Shown: one piece after another, positions 32,046-43,919 of the stretch
Numbering within the stretch: the first letter of the stretch is position 1
Layout of the letters: the number at the start of each line of letters is the position of its first letter
NCBI RefSeq assembly: GCF_003473485.1
Contig: NC_053049.1
Location: 12,152,001-12,216,000, forward strand
Source of the DNA: Medicago truncatula
Taxonomy: Eukaryota; Streptophyta; Magnoliopsida; Fabales; Fabaceae
DNA length: 64,000 nt
Reading direction: 5' to 3'
Notes under the pieces: model-generated
Seen by the model: only the letters and a program-made list of their open reading frames with translations
Database searches by the model: none
Told to the model about the DNA's origin: nothing
Position numbers and translations under genes: made by a program

Positions 32046-33007
32046 AAATATAAGTATACAAAAAGAATTAATCACCATAAGTATTTACTTATCGGTCATA
32101 TCAATCATTATACGAAAAGAATTAATCTTAGCATTGCAAGCCTATTTTAATGTTATTGATTATTTTGACTAACAAAGTGCACCGTCATAAACTATTTTAA
32201 AATTTTCATACATTTAAAAACTATTGTGACCACTTGTTATACAATAAGAGACCAAAATGACTATCACTCCAATTATTATATTAAACAAATAAGTAATCAC
32301 AATAGATTTTTAATAAATCAATTTTAAAATAATATCTAATTATTAATGTATAAAGTTTTAAAATATATCTGATTATTAATGTATAAAATTAATCAAAATA
32401 ATCCTTAACATTAAAATAGTTCTTGTCAAAAAATGAAAATAGTTCTTCAATAGTGTTGGTAACTCTTTTCTCACACACGAAAATGATATGTTATCCTTAT
32501 TATTTAGATCAGATCTCTAGTCCGGACTAAGGATAAAGAATACTCCATCAATTCTTTTTTAATACTTATATGTTCCTTAAAGTTATATTTTGTCAACTCT
32601 ACCTTTATCTAATCCATTTTGTATAAATAAAGTTACTTTTTATTAAAGGGATTTTGACGAGTCTGTCTAAAGTGATCACTAACGATCTGACAAACTTATT
32701 TTTAATATACATTGACTGCCAAAAAAAATTCTCAAAGTAAATCGGTTGAAAACATATCTTTTTTGAGAACTTTAGAGAGATTAAATTAATGAAATTGGGA
32801 AGTGAGAAAAGTTAAAAAAAAAAAAAATGTATTATAAAGACTAGAAGAAGCATTATACCAATTTTTATTTTACCAAAATACATATTTTCTATGTTTAAGT
32901 TACTCTCTACTATAGCTCCATTTAGTTCAATGTGATGATTTAAAAAGTGGTCAGGTAGTTTTGAATAGGACGTTAAATTTGATAGAAGTGTTTGAATATA
33001 TTAAAAT
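32046..33007. other. AT-rich intergenic stretch
   Basis: It contains a micro-insertion (32425-32435) and, near 32546, half of a CTCCATC-type MITE end without a partner. No gene is seen. Confidence 0.45.
32425..32435 (+). mobile_element. GTC+poly(A) micro-insertion with 12-bp target duplication
   Basis: The insert GTCAAAAAATG lies between perfect copies of AAAATAGTTCTT (32413-32424 and 32436-32447). Confidence 0.78.
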
Positions 33008-34469
33008 AAGTAAATAGTCAATTACCCCTTGAAATTGTAGCTTTCGTCAAAAAAATTTCTGAATTTTGCAAAACTTCAAATACCCCCCTGAAATTGTTAA
33101 GCGTCTGTCAATTACCCCTTCCGTTAATATCCTCCATCCAACATGTTGATGTGGCCGTTAACTGCCCACGTGGCACTGCCACATGGCCAGAAAAATCATG
33201 CCATGTCAGAGGGCGTAATTGACTATATTTTTTAAAAAAAAATTGAAAAAAATTTGATTTTTTTTTTCTTTTCAAAATTAACATTTGTGTCATCTATTGA
33301 CCTTGCAAATATCTCCTAAAATTTAACATTTATGTGCAAATACCCCCCTCAAATTTAAAATTTATGTAGCAAATACCCCCCTAAAATTTATAACTTATAT
33401 GCAAATATTCTCTCCAAACTTAAAACTTATATGCAAGTTACACCTTGAATCATAAAACTTAATTTGATGGTAAAGTAAAACTTATTCATAATCATAATTT
33501 ACTATATCTCTAATAACAATAAAAAAAAAAAAATCACAACTTTAAAATAAAACAAACATGTGAATCGTAGCAGATCAACTATTAGGATTCTGGAGGCTAA
33601 GCAGAACGTTTACTCTGCAATCATTGGGGAGAAAGTGTGCATGAAGATTGGAGATGGTTCATGGAGCCCATCTAGGAGGGAATGGACACTCAACCAGTGG
33701 CCATAACTAGGTTGTATGGCACAAGTAGTGTTCATGTAGCTTGACCCTTCCTCTCCACTGGTTGTGCACTAAAATGATGAGGAATTATGTGTTGTTTAAT
33801 AGTATGCTTTTAATTATAATTCTAAGTCTAATACATGATGAAAATGCAGCTCTTTTTATTTTGGCGGCTAGTGGATTTTGTGGAAATAATAGCTGCTTCT
33901 TTCTGTAATGTGTAACAATAAAACAAACATGTTTGTTTTATTTTAAAGTTGTGATTTTTTATTGTAATTAGAGATATAGTAAATTATATATCATGAATAA
34001 GTTTTAATTTAACATCATAGTTTTATGATTCAAGGTGTAACTTACATATAAGTTTTAACTTTGGAGAGGATAATTTGTATATAAGTTATAAATTCGAGGG
34101 GATATTTGCTACATAAATTTTAAATTTGAGGGGGGTATTTGCATATAAATGTTAAATTTCAGGGGGATATTTGCAAGGTCAATAGATGGCACAAATGTTA
34201 ATTTTGAAAAGAAAAAAAAATCAGATTTTTTTCATTTTTTTTTTAAATATAGTTAATTACCCCCTCTGACGTGGCATGATTTTTCTGGCCATGTGGCAGT
34301 GCCACGTGGGCAGTTAACGGCCACATCAGCATGTTGGATGGAAGATATTAACGGAGGGGGGTAATTGACAGACGCTTGACAATTTCAAGGGAGTATTTGA
34401 AGTTTTGCAAAATTCAGGAGAATTTTTGACGAAAGTTACAATTCCAGGGGGTAATTGACTATTTAATCA
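33008..34469. mobile_element. Mutator-like non-autonomous element (Pack-MULE), 1462 bp, ~500-bp TIRs
   Basis: The left arm (33008-33540) and right arm (33940-34469) are long inverted copies (TAAATAGTCAATTACCCC, ACGTGGCACTGCCACATGGC, AAAATCATGCCA). Perfect 9-bp repeats TATTAAAAT flank it at 32999-33007 and 34470-34478, as expected for Mutator-type transposition. The centre holds a fragment resembling an alpha-amylase gene and no transposase. The arms differ at several positions, so insertion is not very recent. Confidence 0.9.
33563..33706 (+). pseudogene. Captured alpha-amylase C-terminal fragment
   Basis: The 47-codon frame reads NRSRSTIRILEAKQNVYSAI, then IGEKVCMKIGDGSWSPSRRE, WTLNQWP and stop. 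This fits the C-terminal beta-sheet domain of plant alpha-amylase (GH13; the region ending DGSW.P.G.EWTL...GHRYAVW). The final residues are replaced and the catalytic barrel is absent. About 230 bases of untranslated-like sequence follow, ending AACAATAAAACAAAC. It lies between the TIRs of the Pack-MULE and has no start codon, so it is not a functional gene. The identity is from motif recall. Confidence 0.65.
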
Positions 34470-34534
34470 TATTAAAATTATTGTTTAATCCAATATCATG
34501 ATCCAACTGATTAACGTTGAATATGTTTATTTCT

Positions 34535-34557
34535 TTTTTTTTTTTTTTTGGTCAAGA
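34535..34557 (-). mobile_element. Poly(T)+GGTCAAGA micro-insertion with 16-bp target duplication
   Basis: A 23-base insert lies between perfect copies of GAATATGTTTATTTCT (34519-34534 and 34558-34573). Reversed, it reads TCTTGACC plus poly(A), similar to the 3' end of the LINE at 40056 (CTCTTGACTTGTT plus A-run). Confidence 0.8.
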
Positions 34558-34573
34558 GAATATGTTTATTTCT

Positions 34574-35157
34574 AATAAGTGAATCATTAAATTTCGTCTA
34601 AGGTTTAATCCTAAAATATATTTTTTCAATAATTTAATCCTGAAATCATCAATCTTATATAAAATTAAACAATAACAATATCGATAATCATTCAAAATTA
34701 TCATATCATTACAATATTTGACTTTATTGCAATAACTTTGAAAGTAGCACATAAACTGATTTTGTTCTTAACAGAAACCGTAAGTTGTTAATACTCCATC
34801 CATTCTTTACATGAACATGTACCAAAATTAAAGAGTATTAAGAAAGGTTCAGCACAATGAAATACTCTTTTAGCACCAACGTCACATCAAAGGTGTCCAG
34901 TGTCCGACACTAACATATGTAGTTACATTTAATTACTTTTATTTTTCAAATTATTATTACTACTTTAACATGTCTGTGTCAACGTAGTGTCTACTACATG
35001 TGTGCTTCATATCTTTTTACCTTAAACTTTTTTTACTTCTAAATAAAAGATCAAAGCAGCAAATGAAATACACAACTAAGATTCAATTGTCAGAAACATG
35101 TAGTATGATACAAAAGTGAACATGTTTTGTTACACAATAACAACAAAGAGCTGAAAA
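34574..35157. other. Intergenic stretch downstream of NdhS
   Basis: A dispersed repeat with GTGTCCAGTGTCCGACACTA lies near 34890, and half a MITE end (ACTCCATCCATTCTTTACAT) near 34793. The 3' untranslated region of NdhS should be at about 35050-35157. Nothing else seen. Confidence 0.45.
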
Positions 35158-35892
35158 CTATGATTTCTTTACAAGAAATGGTTCAAGAACGCAAGACTTA
35201 GGATTCTTCATAGGAGGACCTTTTTCTCTTCTCTCAAGTTCCTCAAGCCTAAAGGTGATCAACTTATCCCAATTCCCTCCTTCAAACAGTACTCCTGCTT
35301 TACCATCAGTGATTCTTTGAACAATACCACAGTACATGTAAAAAGGATTATTTTGATTCTTCACAATAGCAATCATTCCTGGAAGTAACATAGGAAGTTC
35401 CGGTGGTTTTGGCTTCTCCGATGAAGAAAGTTTAAGGCTTTTGTTTCCTTTAACAGTTTTAGGAAGAGGGTTCTCTTCAATGAATTTTTTCAAACCTTTT
35501 TCACCTCCAGGAAATCCTCCGGTTAACCCCATTAACTCTTTATCAAACCCGTCTTCTGCAACACTTTCAAAGGATTTTGTTGAGTTACTTGTTGAGTCTT
35601 CTTGTTCTTTGTCACTTGCTTCTGATGATGTTGGCTGATTCTGATCATCAAGACCAACTTCTCTTTTAAGCTCTTTTTGAAGACCTTCTTCTCCTTTGCA
35701 GAGACCTCTGCCTCCCATGATCTGCAGCAAGTCGAATTTGGCACATGTTTGTACTGTTTTGAAGGTCGGTTTGCTGTGAAAGATGGAAGCTTTATTGCTG
35801 TGAGGATAAAGATGAGTGAGGTTCTCTTGGCCTAAGAATTTGGATCTAAGAAGAGAGCCATGAAGGCTATGAAGAGCAACAAAGGAAGACAT
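35158..35892 (-). CDS. ndhS: Chloroplast NDH complex subunit S (NdhS/CRR31), intact
   Basis: This is a single-exon frame of 244 aa. The N-terminus (MSSFVALHSLHGSLLRSKFL) is rich in Ser and basic residues and poor in acidic ones, fitting a plastid transit peptide. A variable acidic Ser/Gln-rich linker follows (about residues 65-160). The conserved C-terminal SH3-like domain is LPMLLPGMIAIVKNQNNPFY, then MYCGIVQRITDGKAGVLFEG, GNWDKLITFRLEELERREKG and PKSCVLEPF, matching the NdhS family. NdhS helps form the ferredoxin-binding site of the thylakoid NADH dehydrogenase-like complex in cyclic electron flow. The length is normal and no defects are visible. The only in-frame start with a transit peptide is at 35892. 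Confidence 0.95.
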   Translation of the reverse strand: MSSFVALHSLHGSLLRSKFLGQENLTHLYPHSNKASIFHSKPTFKTVQTCAKFDLLQIMGGRGLCKGEEGLQKELKREVGLDDQNQPTSSEASDKEQEDSTSNSTKSFESVAEDGFDKELMGLTGGFPGGEKGLKKFIEENPLPKTVKGNKSLKLSSSEKPKPPELPMLLPGMIAIVKNQNNPFYMYCGIVQRITDGKAGVLFEGGNWDKLITFRLEELERREKGPPMKNPKSCVLEPFLVKKS

Positions 35893-36454
35893 TTTTAATT
35901 AACTGTTCAGAAAATTGGCTGAAAACAACATTAGAGAGAGGAGAAAGAGGGATGGATAGCATAGTTTCAGAATCTAATCCTGGCCACAAAATTATTGGAT
36001 AGGCCTATCTTTTTATGAAATGAAAAACTATCAGAAAATCTTCTTCCAATTTAATCTTGACCACAAAGTATATTCTTTGGACCAAATTTGCCTATATGAG
36101 GAAAGAATTTTTTTGCAACATAACCTTATGATTAAATTCATTTTAGCATCAAATTAAAGTAATCCAAACACACAATTTATCATGAGAAATTATAGCAGTG
36201 AAAAGCCAAGGCAACATATTTTCAAGCCTAATGAAAAGTATGACATAATTCCCATGATAATGACACATGATGGAAAGAGTGTGTTACAATGATGACCCAC
36301 TATTTCCATTCTTGGTATTTTCAAGAATTTACATAGATTTATTTTACAGCAATCTAAATGCAGTAACAACTATTGAGAGCACATGTCATTTTTAATGGTG
36401 AACAACGATACTCAAATAAACAAGGAAGCCTTATACGACAAGTTTGTTTCTGCC
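35893..36454. other. Spacer between reductase gene and NdhS
   Basis: This should hold the NdhS promoter and leader at 35893-36100 and the 3' untranslated region of the reductase. No other feature seen. Confidence 0.5.
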
Positions 36455-39400
36455 TCACTGTTGAGCTTCAGTTGTAAGCGTTAATTTAACACCGTCTTTA
36501 AATGAAACAGGATTAATATTTAGAGTTTGAACCAATCTAGTGATATCCATAGATATGTCAGCCGGGGACTTCACACCTCGGTCAACCTGGAAAAACAATA
36601 ACGAAAACTCAAAAATGTCGCAATAAAGAACAATCAAAGACGAGCAGATAAATCATATCATGTTACCAAACTGATCAAATTGACATCAAAAGATAAATGA
36701 AAAGCTTTGAATTCCACATCACAAAATTTTAGTTATAAATGAAGCATAACACATACCGTTGAAGCAGAGACTGCTTTGATTAATGAGGTATCATACCCTC
36801 TGAATTGTGCAACAGCGTCAGCCATTTCAACGCGCGATACCCTATCAGGTCCACCGGCATTAAGTAACAACTGCATTTGCTTTCCCTCTGTGACAAGAAT
36901 CAGAAATCAAATCATGAAAGCGAATTTGAGACCCCTCAAGTTTAAAGAACACATGAAAGTGAAAATGTCGTACATAATTGTAAAAGAGTTATAAGATATA
37001 AACAATTTTCATAGATAAGGATTGACCATCTCCAATAAAAGTGTTTTGAAACCTTAAAAAAGATCTAACTGAAAATCAGTTTCATTAAGAATCTCTTTTT
37101 GCAGCGTACCACATGTTTAAACAATATACACGAGTTATTTACAAAAAGTTCTGTACCTGATAACCACTGGCTTGTTAAAGCTAGTATGATAGTTACGAGA
37201 TCCTTAACGAAAATTGGACAACGGAACTCGTCGTGAAAGAAATTCACCTTTTCTCTTTTAGAAAGGGCACTGTCAATCCACTGCAATAATAAGAGATTTT
37301 CTCAGTTATTTTTTTTATTGCAGACGGAAAAATGGTGAGCCAAACACTACCACCGTCTTTTAAGAATTCATCATGCAATAAGTAACAGAATTTGCAAGCA
37401 TCATTCACATTTCAAGTTTCATCGATCCTAATGCTGGAAGCATTAGTTTTCAAATAAAGTATAATTCTATATACTGCACATGCACCTGAATAGGAAGAGA
37501 TTTTGGAACTGGTGAGACAGTTTGTGGCCCATAGATGATACTGCTTCTCAAAATCGCAAAGTTTGGGAAGTTTTCTGAAATGAACTTCTCTGCTGCCACT
37601 TTAGTTTTTCCATAAACATTTACTGGAATAGGAATGTCTTCTTCCTTGTAAAAGGACTTCTCACCTTCGTAAACTAATGAGAAGAAACATAAATTGCAGT
37701 TTAGCTATCAAAGTGAAAATGAGCATGGTTATAGATAGCAATGCAATGTATTGATTGCGATTAGATTGGTTTACCTTGATCTGTGGAGAGATGAATGAGA
37801 AGAGTACTGTTCTGTTTAAAGCTTTGCAACCATTTTACGAGGGATGACGGCACATTAATAGCATTTGCAGTATCAGGATCATTTTCACAAGCACGAGGCA
37901 CCGAGATGGCAGCACAATTGACAACCACATCAGGCTGCCATTAACAAACAAACAGAGAATTGTCAATCCAATATTAAAAGCTTAAACTCTTATTTGTAAG
38001 CAACTGGCATCTATCCAACTTATAGATGTTTGAAAATTTGTTACATAAAAGACCAAACCAAACATGCTTTATCTCTTTATTTCTGCGAGATACATGCGTT
38101 TGCGTAGCACACAAATCCATTTTCATACTGGTATAGCAAGAATAATGAGTGACTATCAAATTGAGAGGTAAAGGAGATAACAGCCTTTTTCTTATATAAA
38201 CACGAACTCTGAAACTTCAAAAGCATGTAGCGTTAGATTTATATTTTTTTAATGGGTTTGTCTAACATGTGCAACATTGCACATGTTAAAGAAACTAAAA
38301 GTAGCAACTTTTTATTGAAAAACCACAAGTATTTATTAAAAAGTTATATATTTAATATAAAATGTTCAAGTTCCAATACAAACTTACTACTTTAAATTTC
38401 TTAACATGTGCAAGTTTGCAGATGATAGAAAAACCCTTTTTTAATTAAATTCAACTTCAAGTATGAATGAAAGTAAGGGCTGCTAATGGAGGAAGTGCAT
38501 GTTTAGGGTGAATGGAAGATAAAATGTGTTCATTTTTAACTAGCAAATAAGAAGACATGTTCACTTTAACTTACTAATAAGAAGATGAGAAACTTTTGAT
38601 TTTGAAGTTAGTCAATGTAATGAAGAGATGATATAAAAAAAAATAAAAAAAAGTAGCTAGGGTGATATGCATTTTTGGAAGTAAGAATACATGTTCAAAC
38701 ATTCTCCTTTCTCTTTATTAACAAGTGAAACAAAAACAACCAAGCCCGTCTAGCTCAGTTGGTAGAGCGCAAGGCTCTTAACCTTGTGGTCGTGGGTTCG
38801 AGCCCCACGGTGGGCGAATTTTGTTTTTTTGTTAAAAAAAAAGTAAAACTAACACAAATTTATGAAAAATAAAAAATATTTTTAAAAAGTAAACTGCATT
38901 GATTTTCCAACTTGTAAAAGTACTTTTGGTAAATTTAGACTAAATTGTTATCTCAAACATAGCATATACGACTTCAATTCAATCTTACATACACTAACAT
39001 GTTTGGATAAACAGTTTAAGTAGGTGCTTATAGTATAATCTCTTATCACAAAAGTGATTTTGTATAAAATATTTATATAAAAAAGAAATATATTTTCATA
39101 TAAGCTATAAGCTGTTTTCATAAGTTATCCTGGTTCAAGCTTATGAAAATAAGTTGAAAACAACTTCTGCACATATCATAAACTGGTAGATAAACTAAAC
39201 AAACTAATCCGTATAAATCAGTAAGTCATATTACAATTTGCAATGAATCAGATCAAGCCCATTAATAAAAATCATGTTTTGTCACGACCCAATTGAATTG
39301 TAAGTTAGAAAAGTGAGAAAAGAACCTGGCCAAAAGCATTGGAAATGGCATCAAATCCAATGCCAGATTTCAAATCGACTTGGAAAGATTGAGAATCAGG

Positions 39401-39547
39401 AAATGCATCCAACAAAGGTTGAAGAAGAGGAGAAGAGTGATAGGTGAATGCCACTGTCAGAGATTGATTAGAATAATAAGATTGTAATAGATGCTGACCC
39501 AAGTAACCTGTGCCTCCCACAATCAATATCTTCTTCTTACTCATCAC
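36455..39547 (-). CDS. RmlD-like NAD(P)-dependent reductase (MAT2B-like), six exons, intact
   Basis: Exons at 39547-39326, 37934-37775, 37673-37486, 37280-37157, 36887-36757 and 36586-36455 all have GT-AG borders and join in phase to 318 aa. The N-terminus has the Rossmann nucleotide-binding motif ([19 protein letters not shown]), then [40 protein letters not shown] and the SDR catalytic YxxxK ([15 protein letters not shown]). These are features of the extended-SDR RmlD family, which includes dTDP-4-dehydrorhamnose reductase and the regulatory beta subunit of methionine adenosyltransferase. Plant members are annotated either way, and the substrate cannot be told from sequence. Two Met codons open the frame; either could be used. 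Intron 1 is 1.4 kb and holds a tRNA-Lys gene on the other strand. Confidence 0.92.
38744..38816 (+). tRNA. trnK-CUU: tRNA-Lys (anticodon CTT)
   Basis: The 73-nt sequence folds as a cloverleaf: acceptor GCCCGTC/GGTGGGC (with G-T wobbles), A box TAGCTCAGTTGG, anticodon loop CTCTTAA with CTT, and T loop GGTTCGAGCC. Discriminator G. It matches plant tRNA-Lys(CTT). A T-run at 38824 acts as the RNA polymerase III terminator. It lies within intron 1 of the reductase gene, on the opposite strand. Confidence 0.97.
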
Positions 39548-40055
39548 TTCTCTTCTTGTTTCTTTTTTGTTTACTTTTGATTGCTTTCACGTTGTAGTAA
39601 TTGTAATGGTCAATGTTTTGTGTCTGAATTCTTTTATTATTTTTTTTTACATTTTCGTAGGATTAGGCCTATGTTTGTGGGTACATTTTCTTTTTAATCG
39701 TGTTTTTAGTCTCTACAAAATCATGAGTTTTCAAATTTAATGTTTATAAAATTTTAATGGTGATTTTAATTCTTTAAAATATTATAGTTTTTTTTTTTTG
39801 TGGTGGTCGGAGTTCGATTCCCGAACCTTACATATATAATGCATTGTTCATATCAATTCAGTTAAGTTCACGTGAACTTCAAAATATTATAGTTTGTAAG
39901 AATAGTTTTTATTTTGAAAATATTTTATATTTTTAGTTCTTTAAAATAGTCCCTATAAATAAAAATAGAAATTAAAATGAATAATTTTTTGTAATAACTC
40001 AATTTGAAAGCTTGTAATTTTGTAAGAATTAAAAACATAAATTGAACAAAGGTTT
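39548..40055. other. Upstream region of the reductase gene
   Basis: This should contain its promoter. Near 39789-39880 a T-run is followed by a dispersed repeat (GGAGTTCGATTCCCGAACC, then ATATAATGCATTG), a relative of the copy near 17165. Confidence 0.45.
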
Positions 40056-41522
40056 TTTTTTTTTAACAAGTCAAGAGAGAATTAAATATAACCAAACCAA
40101 ATAGTAGCTTCCAAGCATAAGGTGTGTCTAGAACCTCCTAAAGTACAACAAGGAATGTTAACAACTACACGAGAACACCATCGGTGTTAGCCAATGCTCA
40201 AACAAGCTAAACAACTTGACCACCATCTCTGGCCAAATACAAACATGACATTTTTGGCTTTCAGCCATCCCAAAGATAACAATTTAACTTTATCTAACAT
40301 ACAAGGGACTAAGGTTACAATATTATTAAACAGTCGGTTGTTTCGTTCGTTCCAGACAACACAAGAACACATGAGCCAAATTAGCTCCAAGAACGAACGT
40401 TTAGCTTTACAAACACCTAACATATAAGTAAATTGCAACAAATGGTCGGAAATATTTTTAGTATCGACCCCCACAACGCCAATCCAAACACGAACAAGCT
40501 GCCATAACAATCCAAAAGTCGAGCATGTAAGGAAAAGGTGGTCAACCGTTTCAATCTGACCACACCCTGAGACACTGTAAGACGCTGCTGTTGGGATAAC
40601 TCCACGAACCACCAAATTAGCTCTCGTCGGTAAGCGATCCTGCAGGAGCCGCCAAGCAAAAACTGATACCTTCAGAGGAACATGTTGATGCCATACCAAC
40701 TCCAACGATGTAGACATACACGGTGTAACCAAGTATGTCAGAACATCATAGGCACCACGCACAGTGTAAACCCCAACAGGGTCTGGGAGTCACACCCATC
40801 TATCTGAAACATTAGGAAAAACAGAAACGTCAAATAGTAAAGCCCTACACTCCTCTACCAAGTCCTCCTCCCACGCCCACAACGTACGCCGCCACCTCCA
40901 CCCAACACCACCAAGTGTTAGACCAAGAGAGAACATGTCAGCCACAGTGGCGGTTTTGTTTTTAGTTAAGTCAAATAAACGAGGAAACCGCACACAAAGA
41001 GGTAACATCACAATCCACCTATGCGTCCAAAACAACGTGTCAGCCCCATCTCCCACCCTCCTCGACACACTATTACCAAACCAACCGTCACCCATATCGG
41101 CATCCCCATCACGATCCTCCCTACCTCCTGCCACCATAAAGAACCACTCCGGCCCCCAACCTCCAACCTCCAAGCTACCTCGCCATAACGGGCGACTAAA
41201 ATATGATACCACAAACCTTCTCTCTTCACTAACATCCTCCAACACCATTTTCCGAGTAAAAAAAATAATAAATAATTTTTTCAATAAAGATTCAATGGAA
41301 GAGATTATACCCGATGAAGCTTTAAAGAAGGAAAGTGCATAGACATGCATAAGTCAAAACCGATTTAAGGAGGATCAAGCGGCCGCCAAAAAAGAAAAAC
41401 CGGTTATTCCAACCTGACAATCTAGATTTAATACGATTCACAATAGGATCCCAAAAGAAAAGTCTCCGCGGATTATCCCCAAAAAGAAAGCTTATATCGA
41501 AAAACGTTCTAAATAATACCAA
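40056..41522 (-). pseudogene. 5'-truncated LINE (end of RT, zf-RVT) with poly(A) tail
   Basis: On the minus strand the end of the reverse transcriptase (IKSRLSGWNNRFFFFGGRLI, LLKSVLTYAC) at 41470-41330 is followed in other frames by a Trp-rich region and the zf-RVT (HVPLKVSVFAWRLLQDRLPT, CGQIETVDHLFLTC, VVWNERNNRLFNN) up to 40187. The T-run at 40060-40074 is the poly(A) tail. Frameshifts and stops make it inactive. Confidence 0.85.
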
Positions 41523-41612
41523 TTACATAATTTTCAATTCAATATTTTCGATTTTACAATTACAGTAATGGTGAATGCACCAATGGCAATATTTTACGAT
41601 GTACTTAAAATC

Positions 41613-41630
41613 TTTTTTTTTTTTTACAAA
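41613..41630 (-). mobile_element. Poly(T)ACAAA micro-insertion with 10-bp target duplication
   Basis: An 18-base insert lies between perfect copies of ACTTAAAATC (41603-41612 and 41631-41640). Confidence 0.72.
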
Positions 41631-41825
41631 ACTTAAAATCATTTCTCTCAATCTTATTTATACATTTTTTTAATACACGTGAAACGAAGAATGATTTATG
41701 GACATGCACAATAATAAAACTTTAGCTTAAAATTAGAACAGAGCAGAACACGTATGAAACGATCGCAGAATCCTCTCTACTTCCACCACGATAAGGAAGC
41801 AGTCTCTTTCTCCCTGCCACATTTC

Positions 41826-41889
41826 ATGGCTTTTACCACCGCTTCGCCGCCTCACCTTCCTTTCATGGCCAACTCACCAATCCGGCACA
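41826..41889 (+). pseudogene. Orphan first-exon-like frame
   Basis: The frame reads MAFTTASPPHLPFMANSPIR and then meets a consensus donor (CACA|GTATGTTTG). It looks like the start of a gene, but no following exon is recognisable, so it may be a remnant or chance. Not identified. Confidence 0.25.
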
Positions 41890-42542
41890 GTATGTTTGTT
41901 TATTTGTTTCATTTATTGATCTCTTTGTTTCTTTTAGCTACTAATCAACTTAATCAACTAGTTCATAGATACAACGTGTTAGAACCAATTCTTCTGGAAA
42001 TTATATACTATATTTTTTGTTTAGCATGTTTTTTTTTATAGAAAGACGAAATGACAAATAACCATTGAAACTTGCACACACAACGGAGGGGTTGGGGTTC
42101 GAACCCCGACGAAGTGTGTCTGGCATAGCAATTTTGGTATTTTTGTTACCTGAGCTAGGACTTGTGGACTGTTAAGCATTTTTATTTCAACAAGAAAATA
42201 GGTGTAGGCATTAACGGTGTTAAGGAGTTAAAAGTCCAAGTTCAAATTATAGCACGAGAGAAAATACCATCATAAAAAAAACAGAAAATAGGTGTATCAA
42301 ATATAAATCCCATTCTAATGACAGTGTAAACAAGTTAATTATAAGTTCTGTAATGATGTGTTTGCTTTGGCGGTGGAAATTCCACGTTCGACCAAAATCA
42401 CGGTAGCAATGCACGTTTATTGTGAAGCTAGGAATATTAGTTTTTTTATGACAAAAACAACTCGAAACGCACAGCAATTGTGACAAAAAGCTAAACCAAA
42501 CACATGCTAACTCTAATACATGAAAAGACAACAAATTTTAAT

Positions 42543-42563
42543 TTTTTTTTTTTTTTGAATAGG
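42543..42563 (-). mobile_element. Poly(T)GAATAGG micro-insertion with 11-bp target duplication (one mismatch)
   Basis: The insert lies between CAAATTTTAAT (42532-42542) and CAAATATTAAT (42564-42574). Reversed, it reads CCTATTC plus poly(A), close to the 3' end of the LINE at 29567 (CCGATTCAAAC plus A-run). Confidence 0.7.
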
Positions 42564-43745
42564 CAAATATTAATCAATTAATTGTAATGTCGGTATTTTT
42601 TCATTCATTGTGGGTTTGAGTTCTGGTACTTTAACTACTTAAATTCCTTTAACCCTTAGGTCAAACCATCATCACCTGGTTCACAACTTGCTTTGGTCAC
42701 CTACTTGGTACACAAATCTTGAAGTATTGCCTACTTAGGGGTATACATAATCAATACTCAACCCGGGATTGGGTAACTCAACTGGTTTGAGCTAAGGAAT
42801 AAGAAGTTGGAGGTACTGGGTTCAAAGTCGGACAAAGGAGTAAAAACTAATCAAACAACTAATTACTAACATTAACCATTAAAAAAAAGTTGATACTAAA
42901 CCCTGGGGATGTTAAACAAACTGTTAAACCAAACCAAACCACACTGATTTGAGCTAAGGGTTAAAGAAGTTGAGATTGTTGAGTCAACCCCCACAAATTG
43001 TTGGTTCTTAGTGCATTTGTTGTAATATACTACTTTTAAAAATTATTTATATTCGTTTTATTTGTTCATCTTGTTGTGTTTGGATAATAAGCAAAATTAT
43101 TCATGTTCTGCTGTTGTGATCACATTTTGTTCAACCAAATGAGATTATACGGCCTCTAAGTTGTGATCACATTGAAAATGAGATGACGATCATGTCCATG
43201 TCTCTCTAGAGGTAACCTTTTTGATTGCATATTATTCTGTTGTGCTTTTTAAACGATAAGCGACTAAGCGTTGTAGTATTTAATTTCTAGCAGAATTTCT
43301 TTTTAACACTTAATAGCAGTTTTTGTTTGGGGAAAACCAATTGTTATTGTTATTTATATATTTAATTATGACATTTGATTTCCTGGACTATTTCCTCCTT
43401 CATTATTGTTGACTGTTTTCTTTTAGTCAAGGATAAGAATCTTAGGTGAAATCATGGTGATGTTTGGTTCATTTGTCTCTGCTTAAAATTTAAGATTGTT
43501 CCCACTCATTAGTGATTTCAAGAGTCACTGCCCCTTACTTTTGCTTTTCCGTGTGGGATTGTAAGCGATTTGTTTTCAGGAATGGTAACATGGCCTATTT
43601 TGGTTATGCTTTACCCTGATTGGTATCCGTTCATAAACCTTCCGAATAATGATAAATATTTTGTTTAGTACAATGAATCTCGACCGTAATCCATAAATGT
43701 TAAGGAAAATGTAACGCACGACCATGATTCGATTGTTTACTCTGG

Positions 43746-43769
43746 CACGTGAGAAAATGGGAACACGTG
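43746..43769 (+). promoter_or_regulatory. Two G-boxes upstream of the MBD-like gene
   Basis: CACGTG occurs at 43746-43751 and 43764-43769, 18 bases apart, about 150 bases before the start codon. A T-rich TATA-like stretch (CTTTTTATTTG) follows near 43790. G-boxes bind bZIP and bHLH factors in light and ABA responses. The pairing suggests regulated expression. Confidence 0.6.
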
Positions 43770-43919
43770 ACTTTGGAGGAGTAGGAGGCGCCTTTTTATT
43801 TGCATCCTTTCCCCCTTCCCTTTCATCTCCTTATCACAAACCTAAAAAACATTTCAAACAAAGTTGAGGCGGAAGAGACCTTTCAAAGTTTTATTTCGGG
43901 GGAAAAATCTGCTAATTAC

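Larger units (their letters stand above)
41523..43740. other. Gene-poor repeat region
   Basis: It contains two micro-insertions, an orphan exon-like frame (41826-41889), a dispersed tRNA-like repeat near 42085 (GGGGTTCGAACCCCGAC) and short repeats around 42770-43000 (TGGTTTGAGCTAAGG twice). No complete gene is seen. Confidence 0.45.

Noticed and set aside
40790..41350. Long minus-strand frame of 186 codons
   Set aside because: It is part of the decayed LINE between the RT end and the zf-RVT, not a separate gene.
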